This document shows positions 1 to 6,836 of a DNA stretch of 21,876 nucleotides, in pieces (position 1 is the first letter of the stretch; every line of letters starts with the position of its first letter). The translations under genes were made by a program, and so were the position numbers. Source of the stretch: an uncultured Coriobacteriaceae bacterium (GTDB lineage: Bacteria; Actinomycetota; Coriobacteriia; Coriobacteriales; Eggerthellaceae). The notes beneath the pieces were generated by a model. The model was not told the origin of the DNA. It made no database searches and saw nothing but the letters and a program-made list of their open reading frames with translations. The stretch covers positions 1 to 21,876 of the forward strand of contig URRZ01000027.1 of assembly GCA_900550385.1 (NCBI GenBank), given 5' to 3'.

Positions 1-1
1 C

Positions 2-1432
2 TTCACCGAGACCACCATCTACGATTACAGCGTGCTTGCGGCGCGCTTCCGTGAGATGGCGTTCCTGAACAAGGGTCTGAGGATCACGCTGACCGATGAG
101 CGCGCAAATCCGAGCCTCATCGTGTCGGACGCCTCGCCCGAGCCGCATAGCGACGTCTTCCAATACGAAGGCGGCATCATCGACTTCGTGACTTATCTTA
201 ACGAGGGCCGCGAAACGCTGAACAAGCCCATCTACTTCGAGGCCGAAAGCGCCGACGGTACGGTCGAGGTGGCCATGCAGTGGTCCACGTCGTTCTCCGC
301 GAACTCCGTCATGGCGTTTGCCAACAACATCAACACGCACGAGGGCGGCACGCACCTCGACGGCTTCAAGCAGGCCGTCACGCGCACCATCAACGAGTAT
401 GCGCGCAGCAAGGGCATCCTGAAGGAGAAGGACAACAACCTCTCCGGCGACGACACTCGCGAGGGTTTGGCCGCCGTCATCTCCGTGAAGCTGCACGACC
501 CGCAGTTCGAGGGCCAGACGAAGACGAAGCTCGGCAATTCCGAGATCCGCCCGCTCGTCCAGAACGCCGTCACGCAGGGTTTGGCCGAGTACCTGGAGGA
601 GAACCCCGCGCCGGCCAAGCGCATCATCGGCAAGGCAACGCAGGCCTTGAAGGCCCGCGAGGCCGCCCGCAAGGCCCGCGAGATGACGCGCCGCAAGGGC
701 GTGCTCGACTCGTTCGCCCTGCCGGGCAAGTTGGCGGACTGCTCGTCCAAAAAGCCCGAAGAGTCCGAAATCTTCATTGTAGAGGGCGATTCCGCAGGTG
801 GCAGCGCCAAGCAGGCGCGCGACCGCAAGACGCAGGCCATCCTGCCGCTGCGCGGCAAGATCTTGAACGTCGAGCGCGCCGGCCTGCATCGCGCCCTTTC
901 CAGCGACACCATCAGCTCGCTCATCACGGCCATCGGCACGAACATCGGCGAGGACTTCGACGCCGACCAGGCTCGTTATCACCGCATCATCATCATGACC
1001 GATGCCGATGTCGACGGCGCGCACATCCGCATCCTGCTGCTGACGTTCTTCTATCGCTACATGCCCGAGCTCATCAACCGCGGCTATGTCTACATCGCAT
1101 GCCCGCCCATCTTCGGCGTGAAGAAGAAGAACACCCGCTCCACGAAGATCGAGCGCTATATCTACGACGAGAACAGCCTGAGCCGCGAGCTCGAGGAAAT
1201 GGGCGGTTCCGAGAAGTTCGACGTGCAGCGCTACAAGGGCCTGGGCGAGATGGACCCCGAGCAGCTGTGGGAAACCACCATGGAGCCCGCTACCCGCACG
1301 CTTCTGCAGGTGAGCATCGACGATGCCGCCGAGGCCGAGCGCACGGTCAGCGAGCTCATGGGCGATCAGGTCGAGCCGCGCAAGGAGTTCATCCAGAAGC
1401 ACGCCCGCGACGTTAGATTCTTGGACATCTAG
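2..1432 (+). CDS. gyrB: DNA gyrase subunit B, 3' portion (5' end outside window)
   Basis: Encodes the C-terminal ~476 residues of GyrB, the ATPase/TOPRIM subunit of DNA gyrase, which with GyrA introduces negative supercoils. The frame is open from base 2, so the gene starts upstream of the window; the first in-window GTG at 32 is internal, since family-like sequence (FTETTIYDY) precedes it. Visible landmarks are the end of the transducer domain (FLNKGLRITLTDER), the TOPRIM glutamate motif EGDSAGGSAKQ, the PLRGKILNVE block, the metal-binding DADVDGAHIR motif, and the tail YKGLGEMDPEQLW followed by RFLDI. The ATP-binding GHKL domain is not in the window. The stop codon TAG at 1430-1432 overlaps the AGGAG ribosome binding site of gyrA, so the two genes are very probably co-transcribed and translationally coupled. 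Identity is certain; only the missing 5' part is unknown. Confidence 0.98.
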   Translation, partial: FTETTIYDYSVLAARFREMAFLNKGLRITLTDERANPSLIVSDASPEPHSDVFQYEGGIIDFVTYLNEGRETLNKPIYFEAESADGTVEVAMQWSTSFSANSVMAFANNINTHEGGTHLDGFKQAVTRTINEYARSKGILKEKDNNLSGDDTREGLAAVISVKLHDPQFEGQTKTKLGNSEIRPLVQNAVTQGLAEYLEENPAPAKRIIGKATQALKAREAARKAREMTRRKGVLDSFALPGKLADCSSKKPEESEIFIVEGDSAGGSAKQARDRKTQAILPLRGKILNVERAGLHRALSSDTISSLITAIGTNIGEDFDADQARYHRIIIMTDADVDGAHIRILLLTFFYRYMPELINRGYVYIACPPIFGVKKKNTRSTKIERYIYDENSLSRELEEMGGSEKFDVQRYKGLGEMDPEQLWETTMEPATRTLLQVSIDDAAEAERTVSELMGDQVEPRKEFIQKHARDVRFLDI

Positions 1433-1441
1433 GAGAATTGA

Positions 1442-4174
1442 ATGGCAGATAACACTGACAACCGCGATGGTCAGGGCGGCGAGGAGCTTCCCGACGACCT
1501 GAAGCGCCTGGTCGATGCCGCCGAGGAAGACGCGGCGGACGCCGGCGAGCAGGACGTCGAGCAGCCCGAGCCCGGCCACACGGTAACGTCGGGCCCGGTG
1601 TCCGAAGAGGACAAGGCCCGCTCGCTTATCGACATGTCCACCGTCGCCAACCCCCACGGCTCCATCATCGAGGACGCAAACGGCGGCGAAGGCACCACCG
1701 TTCGCGCGGCGTATCTGGGCAAGGAGATGGCTTCTTCGTTCCTGGAGTATTCCATGAGCGTCATCGTCAGCCGCGCCCTGCCCGACGTGCGTGACGGCCT
1801 GAAGCCGGTCCATCGCCGCATCCTGTACGCCATGAACGAGTCCGGCTACACGCCGAACCGTCCCCATATGAAGTCGGCCCGTACTGTTGGCGACGTCATC
1901 GGCAAGTACCACCCGCACGGTGACTCCGCCGTGTACGACACCATGGTGCGCTTGGCCCAGCCGTTCAGCATGCGTGTGCCGCTTATCGACGGCCATGGCA
2001 ACTTCGGCTCCATCGACGGCGACTCGGCGGCAGCAATGCGTTACACCGAGGCGCGTCTGGGCAAGGCGGCTATGGAGCTGCTGCGCGATCTCGACAAGGA
2101 AACGGTCGACTTCCAGCCCAACTACGACGAAAGCCTGGAAGAACCCACGGTCCTGCCCGCGCGCTTCCCCAGCTTGCTGGTCAACGGTTCCAACGGCATC
2201 GCCGTCGGCATGGCCACCAACATCCCGCCGCATAACCTCGGTGAGACTATCGACGCCACGTGCATGATGCTCGATAACCCCGAGGTGACCACCGCCGAGC
2301 TTATGACGGCACTTCCCGGTCCGGATTTCCCGACCGGCGGCATCATCATGGGCAAAAAAGGCATCCTGGACGCCTATGAAACGGGTCGCGGCAGCCTTAC
2401 CGTGCGCGCGAAGTGCAAGATCGAAGAGGGCAAGAACGGCAAAAGCTCCATCGTGGTCACGGAGATCCCGTACCAGGTGAACCGTCAGCGTCTGCTTGAG
2501 AAGCTCGGCGAGCTGGTTCGCGAGAAGAAGCTTCCCGAGATCTCGAACATCCATGACGGCGCCGACCGCCACGGCATCGACATCATCATCGAGCTGAAGA
2601 AAGACGCCATCCCGCAGGTGGTGCTCAACAAGCTGTACAAGCACACGCAGCTGCAGGTGGGCTTCGGCGTCATCATGCTGGCGCTCGTCGACGGCGTGCC
2701 CCGCGTGCTCTCCCTGAAGGAGACGCTGCACTACTACATCGCCCACCAGGAAGACGTTATCGTGCGTCGTACGCGCTATGAGCTCTCCAAAGCCGAGGAG
2801 CGCGCCCATATCCTGGAAGGCTACGTGGTTGCACTCGACCACATCGACGAGGTCATCAGCATCATCCGCTCCTCGCAAACCGACAAGGAGGCGGCGGCTC
2901 GACTGACCGAGCGCTTCGGCCTTACCGACAAGCAGACCACGGCCATCCTGGAGATGCGCCTGCGCCGCCTGACCGGTTTAGAGCGCGAGAAGATCCAGTC
3001 CGAGTTGGAAGAGCTGCGCGAGAAGATCGCATACTATAACCGCGTGCTCTCCGATCCTCAGCTGGTGCGCGACATCATCAAGGAGGAGCTGCAGGAGATC
3101 AAGAAGAAGTTCGACACCCCCCGCAGAACGCAGCTCTCCGATGCCGCCAAGGACTTGGACGTCGAAGACCTCATCGCCGAGGAGAGCATGGTGGTCACGG
3201 TCACGAAGGCCGGCTACGTCAAGCGCCTGCCCGTTGCCACGTACCGTCAGCAGAAGCGCGGCGGCAAGGGCATGCAGGCGGTGAACTTGAAGGATAACGA
3301 CTACGTCGAGCACCTGTTCGTCGCGTCCACGCACTCCTTCATGCTGTTCTTCTCCACGAAGGGCAAGGTGTACCGCCTGAAGGTCTACGAGCTGCCCGAG
3401 GCATCCCGTCACGCGCGCGGCACGGCCATTGTGAACCTGTTGCCGCTCGAGAAGGGTGAGACCATCAGCGCCGTCATCGCGACGAAGGACTTCCCGACCG
3501 ACGAGTACCTTATGTTCGCCACCGAGCACGGCATGGTGAAGAAGACGTCCATGGAGCAGTACGACCGTACGCGCCGTGACGGCCTTATCGCCATCAACCT
3601 CAAGGACGGCGACCGCCTTATCAGCGTGCGCCGCGTGGCTCAGGGCGAGAACGTCATCATGGTGTCGTCCGCCGGCAAGGCCATCATGTGGCCCGAGGAC
3701 GAAGTGCGCGCCATGGGCCGCGGCACCATGGGCGTGCGCGGCATGAACGCGCCGGCCGATGCCAAGGTGCTCGGCATGGAGATCGCCCGCCCCGAGACCG
3801 ATCTGTTCGTCATCACCGAGAAGGGTTACGGCAAGCGTACGCCCATCTCTGAGTATCCGTCTCATCATCGCGGCGGTCAGGGCGTCTTCACCATCACCAT
3901 GACGGAGAAGAAGGGCTTGTTGGCTGCCATGAAGATCGTCGGTGCCGACGATGAGATCATGATCATGTCCGAGGAGGGCGTCGTGGTGCGTACTCCCGTC
4001 GAGGGCATCTCCGAGCTCGGCCGCTCCACGCAGGGCGTCCGCGTCATGAACGTTGCCGAGGATGATCGCGTGACCGCCGTCGCCATCGCCGCCCACGGCA
4101 AGAAGAAATGCGCCGCAAATGCCGATGGCGCCGAAGAGCTGGACGAGTCGTCCATCGACGAGATGGAAGAGTAG
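1442..4174 (+). CDS. gyrA: DNA gyrase subunit A with acidic N-terminal extension
   Basis: Encodes GyrA (910 aa), the DNA cleavage-religation subunit of gyrase. The ATG at 1442 is preceded by AGGAG at 1431-1435, 9 bp after the gyrB stop. The breakage-reunion domain begins near residue 91 (YLGKEMASSFLEYSMSVIVS). The quinolone-determining region is intact, with Ser162 and Asp166 in HPHGDSAVYD, so no classical resistance change is seen. The catalytic tyrosine is Tyr201 in AAAMRYTEA. The C-terminal pinwheel domain carries a GyrA box variant, QKRGGKG, at residues 604-610, which supports true gyrase rather than topoisomerase IV. The unusual part is the first ~85 residues, rich in Asp, Glu and Gly with no recognised domain; the E. 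coli enzyme has only a short segment there. The C terminus is also acidic (EELDESSIDEMEE). A hairpin terminator follows at 4204. Confidence 0.98.
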   Translation: MADNTDNRDGQGGEELPDDLKRLVDAAEEDAADAGEQDVEQPEPGHTVTSGPVSEEDKARSLIDMSTVANPHGSIIEDANGGEGTTVRAAYLGKEMASSFLEYSMSVIVSRALPDVRDGLKPVHRRILYAMNESGYTPNRPHMKSARTVGDVIGKYHPHGDSAVYDTMVRLAQPFSMRVPLIDGHGNFGSIDGDSAAAMRYTEARLGKAAMELLRDLDKETVDFQPNYDESLEEPTVLPARFPSLLVNGSNGIAVGMATNIPPHNLGETIDATCMMLDNPEVTTAELMTALPGPDFPTGGIIMGKKGILDAYETGRGSLTVRAKCKIEEGKNGKSSIVVTEIPYQVNRQRLLEKLGELVREKKLPEISNIHDGADRHGIDIIIELKKDAIPQVVLNKLYKHTQLQVGFGVIMLALVDGVPRVLSLKETLHYYIAHQEDVIVRRTRYELSKAEERAHILEGYVVALDHIDEVISIIRSSQTDKEAAARLTERFGLTDKQTTAILEMRLRRLTGLEREKIQSELEELREKIAYYNRVLSDPQLVRDIIKEELQEIKKKFDTPRRTQLSDAAKDLDVEDLIAEESMVVTVTKAGYVKRLPVATYRQQKRGGKGMQAVNLKDNDYVEHLFVASTHSFMLFFSTKGKVYRLKVYELPEASRHARGTAIVNLLPLEKGETISAVIATKDFPTDEYLMFATEHGMVKKTSMEQYDRTRRDGLIAINLKDGDRLISVRRVAQGENVIMVSSAGKAIMWPEDEVRAMGRGTMGVRGMNAPADAKVLGMEIARPETDLFVITEKGYGKRTPISEYPSHHRGGQGVFTITMTEKKGLLAAMKIVGADDEIMIMSEEGVVVRTPVEGISELGRSTQGVRVMNVAEDDRVTAVAIAAHGKKKCAANADGAEELDESSIDEMEE

Positions 4175-4203
4175 CCAGCTTCAGGCATACGCAAACAATA
4201 GAG

Positions 4204-4230
4204 AAAGCCGCTCCGCAAGGGGCGGCTTTT
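4204..4230 (+). terminator. Intrinsic terminator after gyrA, possibly bidirectional
   Basis: Arms AAAGCCGCTCC (4204-4214) and GGGGCGGCTTT (4219-4229) pair around the loop GCAA with a single G-T wobble and run into TTTTCTG. It lies 30 bp after the gyrA stop. On the minus strand the same hairpin is followed by a T-rich stretch (TTTCTCT), so it may also stop transcription of the convergent nuclease gene that ends at 4359. Confidence 0.8.
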
Positions 4231-4267
4231 CTGTTGCATGGGCATGTTGCCGTACAGCAGCGCGGGA

Positions 4268-4283
4268 TGTTTCACGTGAAACA
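4268..4283. other. parS centromere site for ParB
   Basis: The 16-mer TGTTTCACGTGAAACA is a perfect palindrome and matches the conserved bacterial parS consensus bound by ParB/Spo0J. The palindrome extends to 20 bp (4266-4285) when the flanking GA/TC pairs are counted. It lies in the convergent spacer between gyrA and the nuclease gene. parS sites cluster near replication origins in most bacteria, which agrees with the gyrBA context. No second perfect copy was noticed in the window; the other CACGTG cores lack the flanking arms. Confidence 0.9.
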
Positions 4284-4358
4284 TCTCAGTAGGAGGGTGC
4301 GGTTGGGCTGGATGATCGCGTGGAGTGTCGGTCTGCGGGTATGGTGGTCGCTGCAGTG

Positions 4359-4868
4359 CTACGAGAAGTCCTTTGGGTCGAGGTCCTCCAGGAAAGAACG
4401 GAACTCCTCAAGCTCCAATTCGGCGGACTCATCCTCGATGGGGTTTCGAACGATGTAGGGGTACGAAGCGCGCTCTAGGACGTCCTCGTTGATATAGAGC
4501 GGGGCATCTTCGCGCAAAGCAAGGGACAGAGCGTCACTGGGGCGGGCGTCCCGCTCGATGAGCCTCCCGTGCTGGCTCAGCGTGAGCTTCGCGAAAAACA
4601 GCGATCCCTTCACCTTGTCGATAAGGACGTGGTTGACGCTTGCATCAAGGTTGGTGAGGGCGTCGAGCAGCAGGTCGTGCGTCGTGGGGCGTGCAACCTT
4701 GGTATGCGTGACAGCCAAGTGCAGCTGAGCCGCTTCGGCGGCGCCCACCATAATGGGCACGATGCGCGATATGCCAGGCACGGGGCTCTCCTCGATAGGC
4801 TGCAGCACAAGGATGGAAGGGCCCGGTGCGCTTCCGATAATGATCTTTTGCACGGCGATGGGAACCAA
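4359..4868 (-). CDS. Bifunctional nuclease family protein (DUF151)
   Basis: Encodes a 169-aa protein of the bifunctional nuclease (BFN/DUF151) family, small cytosolic proteins for which DNase and RNase activity has been reported in some members. The family core is recognisable: an N-terminal block with VLQPIEESPVPGISRIVPIMVG, a central segment with THDLLLDAL, and the diagnostic ARPSDALSLALREDAPLYI at about residues 108-126. The tail beyond ~145 is acidic, ending ELEEFRSFLEDLDPKDFS. The start is TTG (4866-4868 read on the minus strand), chosen because GGAG lies 5 nt upstream (4874-4877) and the family sequence begins at once with VPIAVQKI. The gene is convergent with gyrA and divergent from tRNA-Ile. 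A TATAAT on the minus strand at 4938-4943 is a possible -10 element, but no good -35 accompanies it. Family assignment is firm; substrate in this organism is unknown. Confidence 0.9.
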   Translation of the reverse strand: MVPIAVQKIIIGSAPGPSILVLQPIEESPVPGISRIVPIMVGAAEAAQLHLAVTHTKVARPTTHDLLLDALTNLDASVNHVLIDKVKGSLFFAKLTLSQHGRLIERDARPSDALSLALREDAPLYINEDVLERASYPYIVRNPIEDESAELELEEFRSFLEDLDPKDFS

Positions 4869-4989
4869 GCCTGCTCCTAACTATAAGCGATTCGCTCATA
4901 TATAATATCGAGCCCTTCAGAAGCCTCTTTATAAGGGATTATACTCGTGAATACAGCTCTGACCTGCGGTTTCTTCTGTAAAACAGCGG

Positions 4990-5007
4990 TTGGAAATAAT
5001 TTTCCAA
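4990..5007. repeat. Short inverted repeat upstream of the tRNA-Ile promoter
   Basis: TTGGAAA (4990-4996) and TTTCCAA (5001-5007) are perfect complements around TAAT. The element sits 18 bp upstream of the -35 box of the tRNA-Ile promoter and about 120 bp from the divergent nuclease start, inside an AT-rich stretch. It could be a protein-binding site or an upstream promoter element; nothing in the sequence decides between these. Confidence 0.4.
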
Positions 5008-5024
5008 AAAGTTGAAAATTCTTC

Positions 5025-5054
5025 TTGACCATTCTTGGAAGACCTGGTTATAAT
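5025..5054 (+). promoter_or_regulatory. Sigma70-type promoter of tRNA-Ile
   Basis: TTGACC at 5025-5030 and a perfect TATAAT at 5049-5054 are separated by 18 bp. The predicted start of transcription is near 5061, about 13 nt before the mature tRNA-Ile 5' end. AT-rich sequence upstream (4990-5020) resembles the setting of strong stable-RNA promoters. Confidence 0.85.
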
Positions 5055-5073
5055 AAACGAGCACTTTTCGAAG

Positions 5074-5150
<77 letters not shown>

Positions 5151-5160
5151 TTTTAGCGAT

Positions 5161-5200
5161 AAACGCTCCACCGTGAGCCGAGTTTGCCGGTGGAGCGTTT
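5161..5200 (+). terminator. Strong hairpin between tRNA-Ile and tRNA-Ala
   Basis: Arms AAACGCTCCACCG (5161-5173) and CGGTGGAGCGTTT (5188-5200) are perfectly complementary over 13 bp around a 14-nt loop, followed by ATTTATAT. It looks like an intrinsic terminator with a weak U tract. It separates the two tRNAs although no convincing promoter is seen between it and tRNA-Ala, so it may be leaky or may serve as a processing site. Confidence 0.7.
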
Positions 5201-5249
5201 ATTTATATCTAGGGACGGAAAGTGCGCGGCCATCCGGCCGAACCCATAT

Positions 5250-5325
5250 GGGGCATTAGCTCAGCTGGGAGAGCGCGGGCTTTGCAAGCCTGAGGTCAGG
5301 GGTTCGATCCCCCTATGCTCCACCA
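5250..5325 (+). tRNA. tRNA-Ala (anticodon UGC)
   Basis: A 76-nt cloverleaf with encoded CCA. Acceptor arms GGGGCAT and ATGCTCC pair with one wobble. The anticodon stem CGGGC/GCCTG encloses TTTGCAA with anticodon TGC at 5283-5285, and the T arm is AGGGGTTCGATCCCCCT. The tRNA-Ile/tRNA-Ala pair is the one usually found inside rRNA operons, but no 16S or 23S sequence flanks it here. No clear promoter lies in the 49 bp between the preceding hairpin and the 5' end; a GC-rich inverted repeat CGGCC-ATC-CGGCCG sits there. Confidence 0.97.
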
Positions 5326-5333
5326 TCGATTCG

Positions 5334-5361
5334 AAGCCTGCCGATCACGGCAGGCTTTCTT
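5334..5361 (+). terminator. Intrinsic terminator after tRNA-Ala
   Basis: AAGCCTGCC (5334-5342) and GGCAGGCTT (5349-5357) pair perfectly around GATCAC and are followed by TCTTGTTT. It lies 8 nt after the tRNA-Ala CCA. A degraded copy of the same segment (CCTGCCGATC, then CTTTCTTGTTTT) recurs 164 bp downstream. Confidence 0.8.
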
Positions 5362-5452
5362 GTTTGAGGGACCTTCGGGGAATCGAACCCGCGAGGGGAG
5401 AGCAGCCCAGTGGGCTGTTCTCGAAGGAGGGCGAAGTCCGACGCGTGCAGAT

Positions 5453-5488
5453 TTGCGAAGCGAAGATGCCGATCCCTTATGTTCTGCC
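5453..5488 (+). pseudogene. Remnant of a tRNA-Ala 3' half
   Basis: Within the second unit of the 164-bp duplication, CGATCCCTTATGTTCTGCC then ATCGA (5470-5493) aligns to the T-loop, acceptor strand and CCA region of tRNA-Ala (5305-5329), with about 20 of 25 positions identical including a 1-nt gap. TTTGC at 5452-5456 recalls the anticodon loop. No 5' acceptor strand and no intact arms remain, so it cannot fold as a tRNA. It is most simply a decayed duplicate; an abandoned attachment site created by integration at tRNA-Ala is an alternative. Confidence 0.5.
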
Positions 5489-5667
5489 ATCGAATGCAAA
5501 CCTGCCGATCGTGGAGGACTTTCTTGTTTTCGGAGCCCGCATGGGATCGAACCCGCTAGGGGAGAACAGACCATTAGGCTGTTCTCCGATGAGAGGGAAA
5601 TCCGACGTAGCGAGACGTGCCGGCCTTCTTTGTCGGGTTTGCACCCTCCGTTTCCGCCGTCCAATCG

Positions 5668-5738
5668 TTCTTTTCTCCGAAAACTGGACACTTTGAAAAT
5701 TTCGCTGCGCTGTTTTCGGGAAATAGAACGGATTGAAG
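5668..5738 (+). repeat. ~70-bp hairpin element, copy A (plus orientation)
   Basis: The element has terminal inverted arms CCGAAAAC (5677-5684) and GTTTTCGG (5712-5719). It aligns to the reverse complement of 5828-5895: shared blocks are GAAAACTGG, CACTT, CGCTGCGC, GTTTTC and AGAA, in the same order. It resembles a REP- or MITE-like intergenic element. No coding potential is assigned. Confidence 0.6.
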
Positions 5739-5827
5739 GGACTCCTTGTCGCATAGACCTCAATATTATTCGTGTAAGGCCAGTTCATAGTTATCCTCGT
5801 GCAAGATAATTTGAATACACAGAAGTT

Positions 5828-5895
5828 CATCCATTCTTTTCCGGGAAAACTGCGCAGCGGGACGCTCCAAGTGCCCAGTTTTCCCGAAAAAGCGC
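5828..5895 (-). repeat. ~70-bp hairpin element, copy B (minus orientation)
   Basis: Inverted partner of the element at 5668-5738. Its own arms CGGGAAAACTG (5842-5852) and CAGTTTTCCCG (5876-5886) pair perfectly over 11 bp. Compared with copy A the arm bases differ on both sides of the stem while pairing is kept. The ~90 bp between the two copies (5739-5827) include a near-direct repeat TTATTCGTGTAAG / TTATCCTCGTGCAAG. Confidence 0.6.
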
Positions 5896-5903
5896 GCTTG
5901 CCG

Positions 5904-5995
5904 CCAAATGCCCAGCAGGGTCGCTGCCAAATACCCAGCACGTTTGCTGCCAAACACCCAGCGGAGTCGCTACCAAATGCCCAGCAGGATCCCGC
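5904..5995. repeat. Four 23-bp tandem units running into traX
   Basis: CCAAA recurs at 5904, 5927, 5950 and 5973, an exact 23-bp period. The unit consensus is CCAAATGCCCAGCAGGGTCG plus CTG. A degraded fifth unit (CCAATCCCAGCACGG) follows from about 5999. The last unit and the fifth lie inside the minus-strand traX coding region, so the array is contiguous with its final codons, and the traX stop (CTA at 5970-5972) is a variant of the CTG seen at the same place in units 1 and 2. Confidence 0.8.
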
Positions 5996-6674
5996 GCGCC
6001 AATCCCAGCACGGCGATGTGCACGGGGTAGTAGGCGTAGAAGAACCACTTCATCGGCCGACCGCGCCGACCGTCGTAGAAGCACAGCAGCCCGCCTGCGG
6101 CGATGTTACCCGCTGCGTAGAGCAACGCGCCCACCGCCGCGGCATTCCCCGCAACCACCTGCAGCACAGCCGGGATCCCGAAACCCGCCGCCGGCAACGC
6201 GCCGCAGTAGAGCGCCTGCTGCCTGCGCGTCGGGGCCAGCCCGCAGACGAGCACCATCAGCACCCCGACGAACCCCCAGTCGCAGGCGAGGCTCGCGGCC
6301 GATCCGACGGCGACCGCCGCCCACCAACGCGCCGACCACCCGGCGCTCGTGTGGAAATGGAGCAGCAGCAGACCGATGAGCAGGGTGAACAGCACGTTGA
6401 GCTCGAGTCCGAGGAACAGCCCGTAGGGGATTTGCGACACGCCGGCGAACACCGCGAGCCTCATCTCGTAGCGCCTGATGTCGGACGTGTGCCGCCATCC
6501 TTCCGCGAGGAGGAACGCCATGATGGGGAACGTCAGCCCGCCGATCCCCTCCAGCAGGCCGAGCGCGGGGAAGGGCAGCATGTCGGGGAACAGATGCGCC
6601 GCATGGTTGCAGGTCATGCAGGTTATCGCGGCGACCTTCAGGGAAAACGACGAGATGCCCCGGCTGCTCTCCAT
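5970..6674 (-). CDS. TraX family integral membrane protein
   Basis: Encodes a 234-aa multi-pass membrane protein matching the TraX family. TraX of the F plasmid is linked to N-acetylation of pilin; chromosomal homologues in Gram-positives are mostly uncharacterised and may modify surface molecules. Recognisable segments are the N-terminal helix ending in HAAHLFPDMLPFP, IGGLTFPIMAFLLAEGWRHT, the block IRRYEMRLAVFAGVSQIPYG, the hydrophobic NVLFTLLIGLLLLHF, and the C-terminal WFFYAYYPVHIAVLGLARG. About seven or eight hydrophobic stretches are visible. The ATG at 6672-6674 follows an AAGGGG-like purine tract by a short gap, with GGAGG further upstream. TAGAAT on the minus strand (6713-6718) is a candidate -10. 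The gene ends inside the 23-bp repeat array, which supplies its stop codon. It is divergent from the protease gene. Confidence 0.85.
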   Translation of the reverse strand: MESSRGISSFSLKVAAITCMTCNHAAHLFPDMLPFPALGLLEGIGGLTFPIMAFLLAEGWRHTSDIRRYEMRLAVFAGVSQIPYGLFLGLELNVLFTLLIGLLLLHFHTSAGWSARWWAAVAVGSAASLACDWGFVGVLMVLVCGLAPTRRQQALYCGALPAAGFGIPAVLQVVAGNAAAVGALLYAAGNIAAGGLLCFYDGRRGRPMKWFFYAYYPVHIAVLGLARGILLGIW

Positions 6675-6712
6675 TGCCCCTTCCGTTTCCTCCGTTCCGA
6701 CGATTCCCCATC

Positions 6713-6718
6713 ATTCTA
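6713..6718 (-). promoter_or_regulatory. Candidate -10 element of traX
   Basis: On the minus strand this reads TAGAAT, 39 bp upstream of the traX start. The same hexamer forms the -10 of two other candidate promoters in the window (7812-7817 and 13270-13275). No clear -35 is seen, so the call is tentative. Confidence 0.35.
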
Positions 6719-6836
6719 TTGGCAAAAAGGCGGTTTGATACCATGAAGGGGATGATCGCTGAAACGGACGATAGGCGAAAGGCTGCGCGTGGTTGACGGG
6801 GAAAAGGGGGGAATCGGCGGTTTCCGGAGGTCCTGC

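Larger units (their letters stand above)
5305..5632. repeat. Degenerate tandem duplication, period 164 bp
   Basis: Matching landmarks recur at a constant 164-bp offset: CCATCGA (5323 and 5487), CCTGCCGATC (5337 and 5501), CTTTCTTGTTT (about 5355 and 5519), AACCCGC (5386 and 5550), GGCTGTTCTC (5413 and 5577) and TCCGACG (5437 and 5601). The first copy begins inside the 3' end of tRNA-Ala. The second copy starts with a decayed tRNA-Ala 3' end and trails off near 5632. Both copies keep a hairpin (AGAGCAGCC/GGGCTGTTCT at about 5399-5421; GGAGAACAG/CTGTTCTCC at about 5560-5587) with G-U in one copy and A-U in the other. Open frames across this stretch change register and are taken as non-coding. 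Confidence 0.75.

Noticed and set aside
5184..5953. Several open frames on both strands across the tRNA-Ala spacer
   Set aside because: They run through tRNA genes, terminators and repeats, change register between repeat units and have no credible starts; apparent protein repeats are translations of the DNA repeats.
5904..5995. CRISPR array
   Set aside because: The 23-bp units are directly adjacent with no unique spacers, and no cas genes are present.
5799..6746. 315-aa plus-strand open frame opposite traX
   Set aside because: Translation is Arg/Pro/His/Gln-rich antisense of a clear membrane protein; no ribosome binding site.
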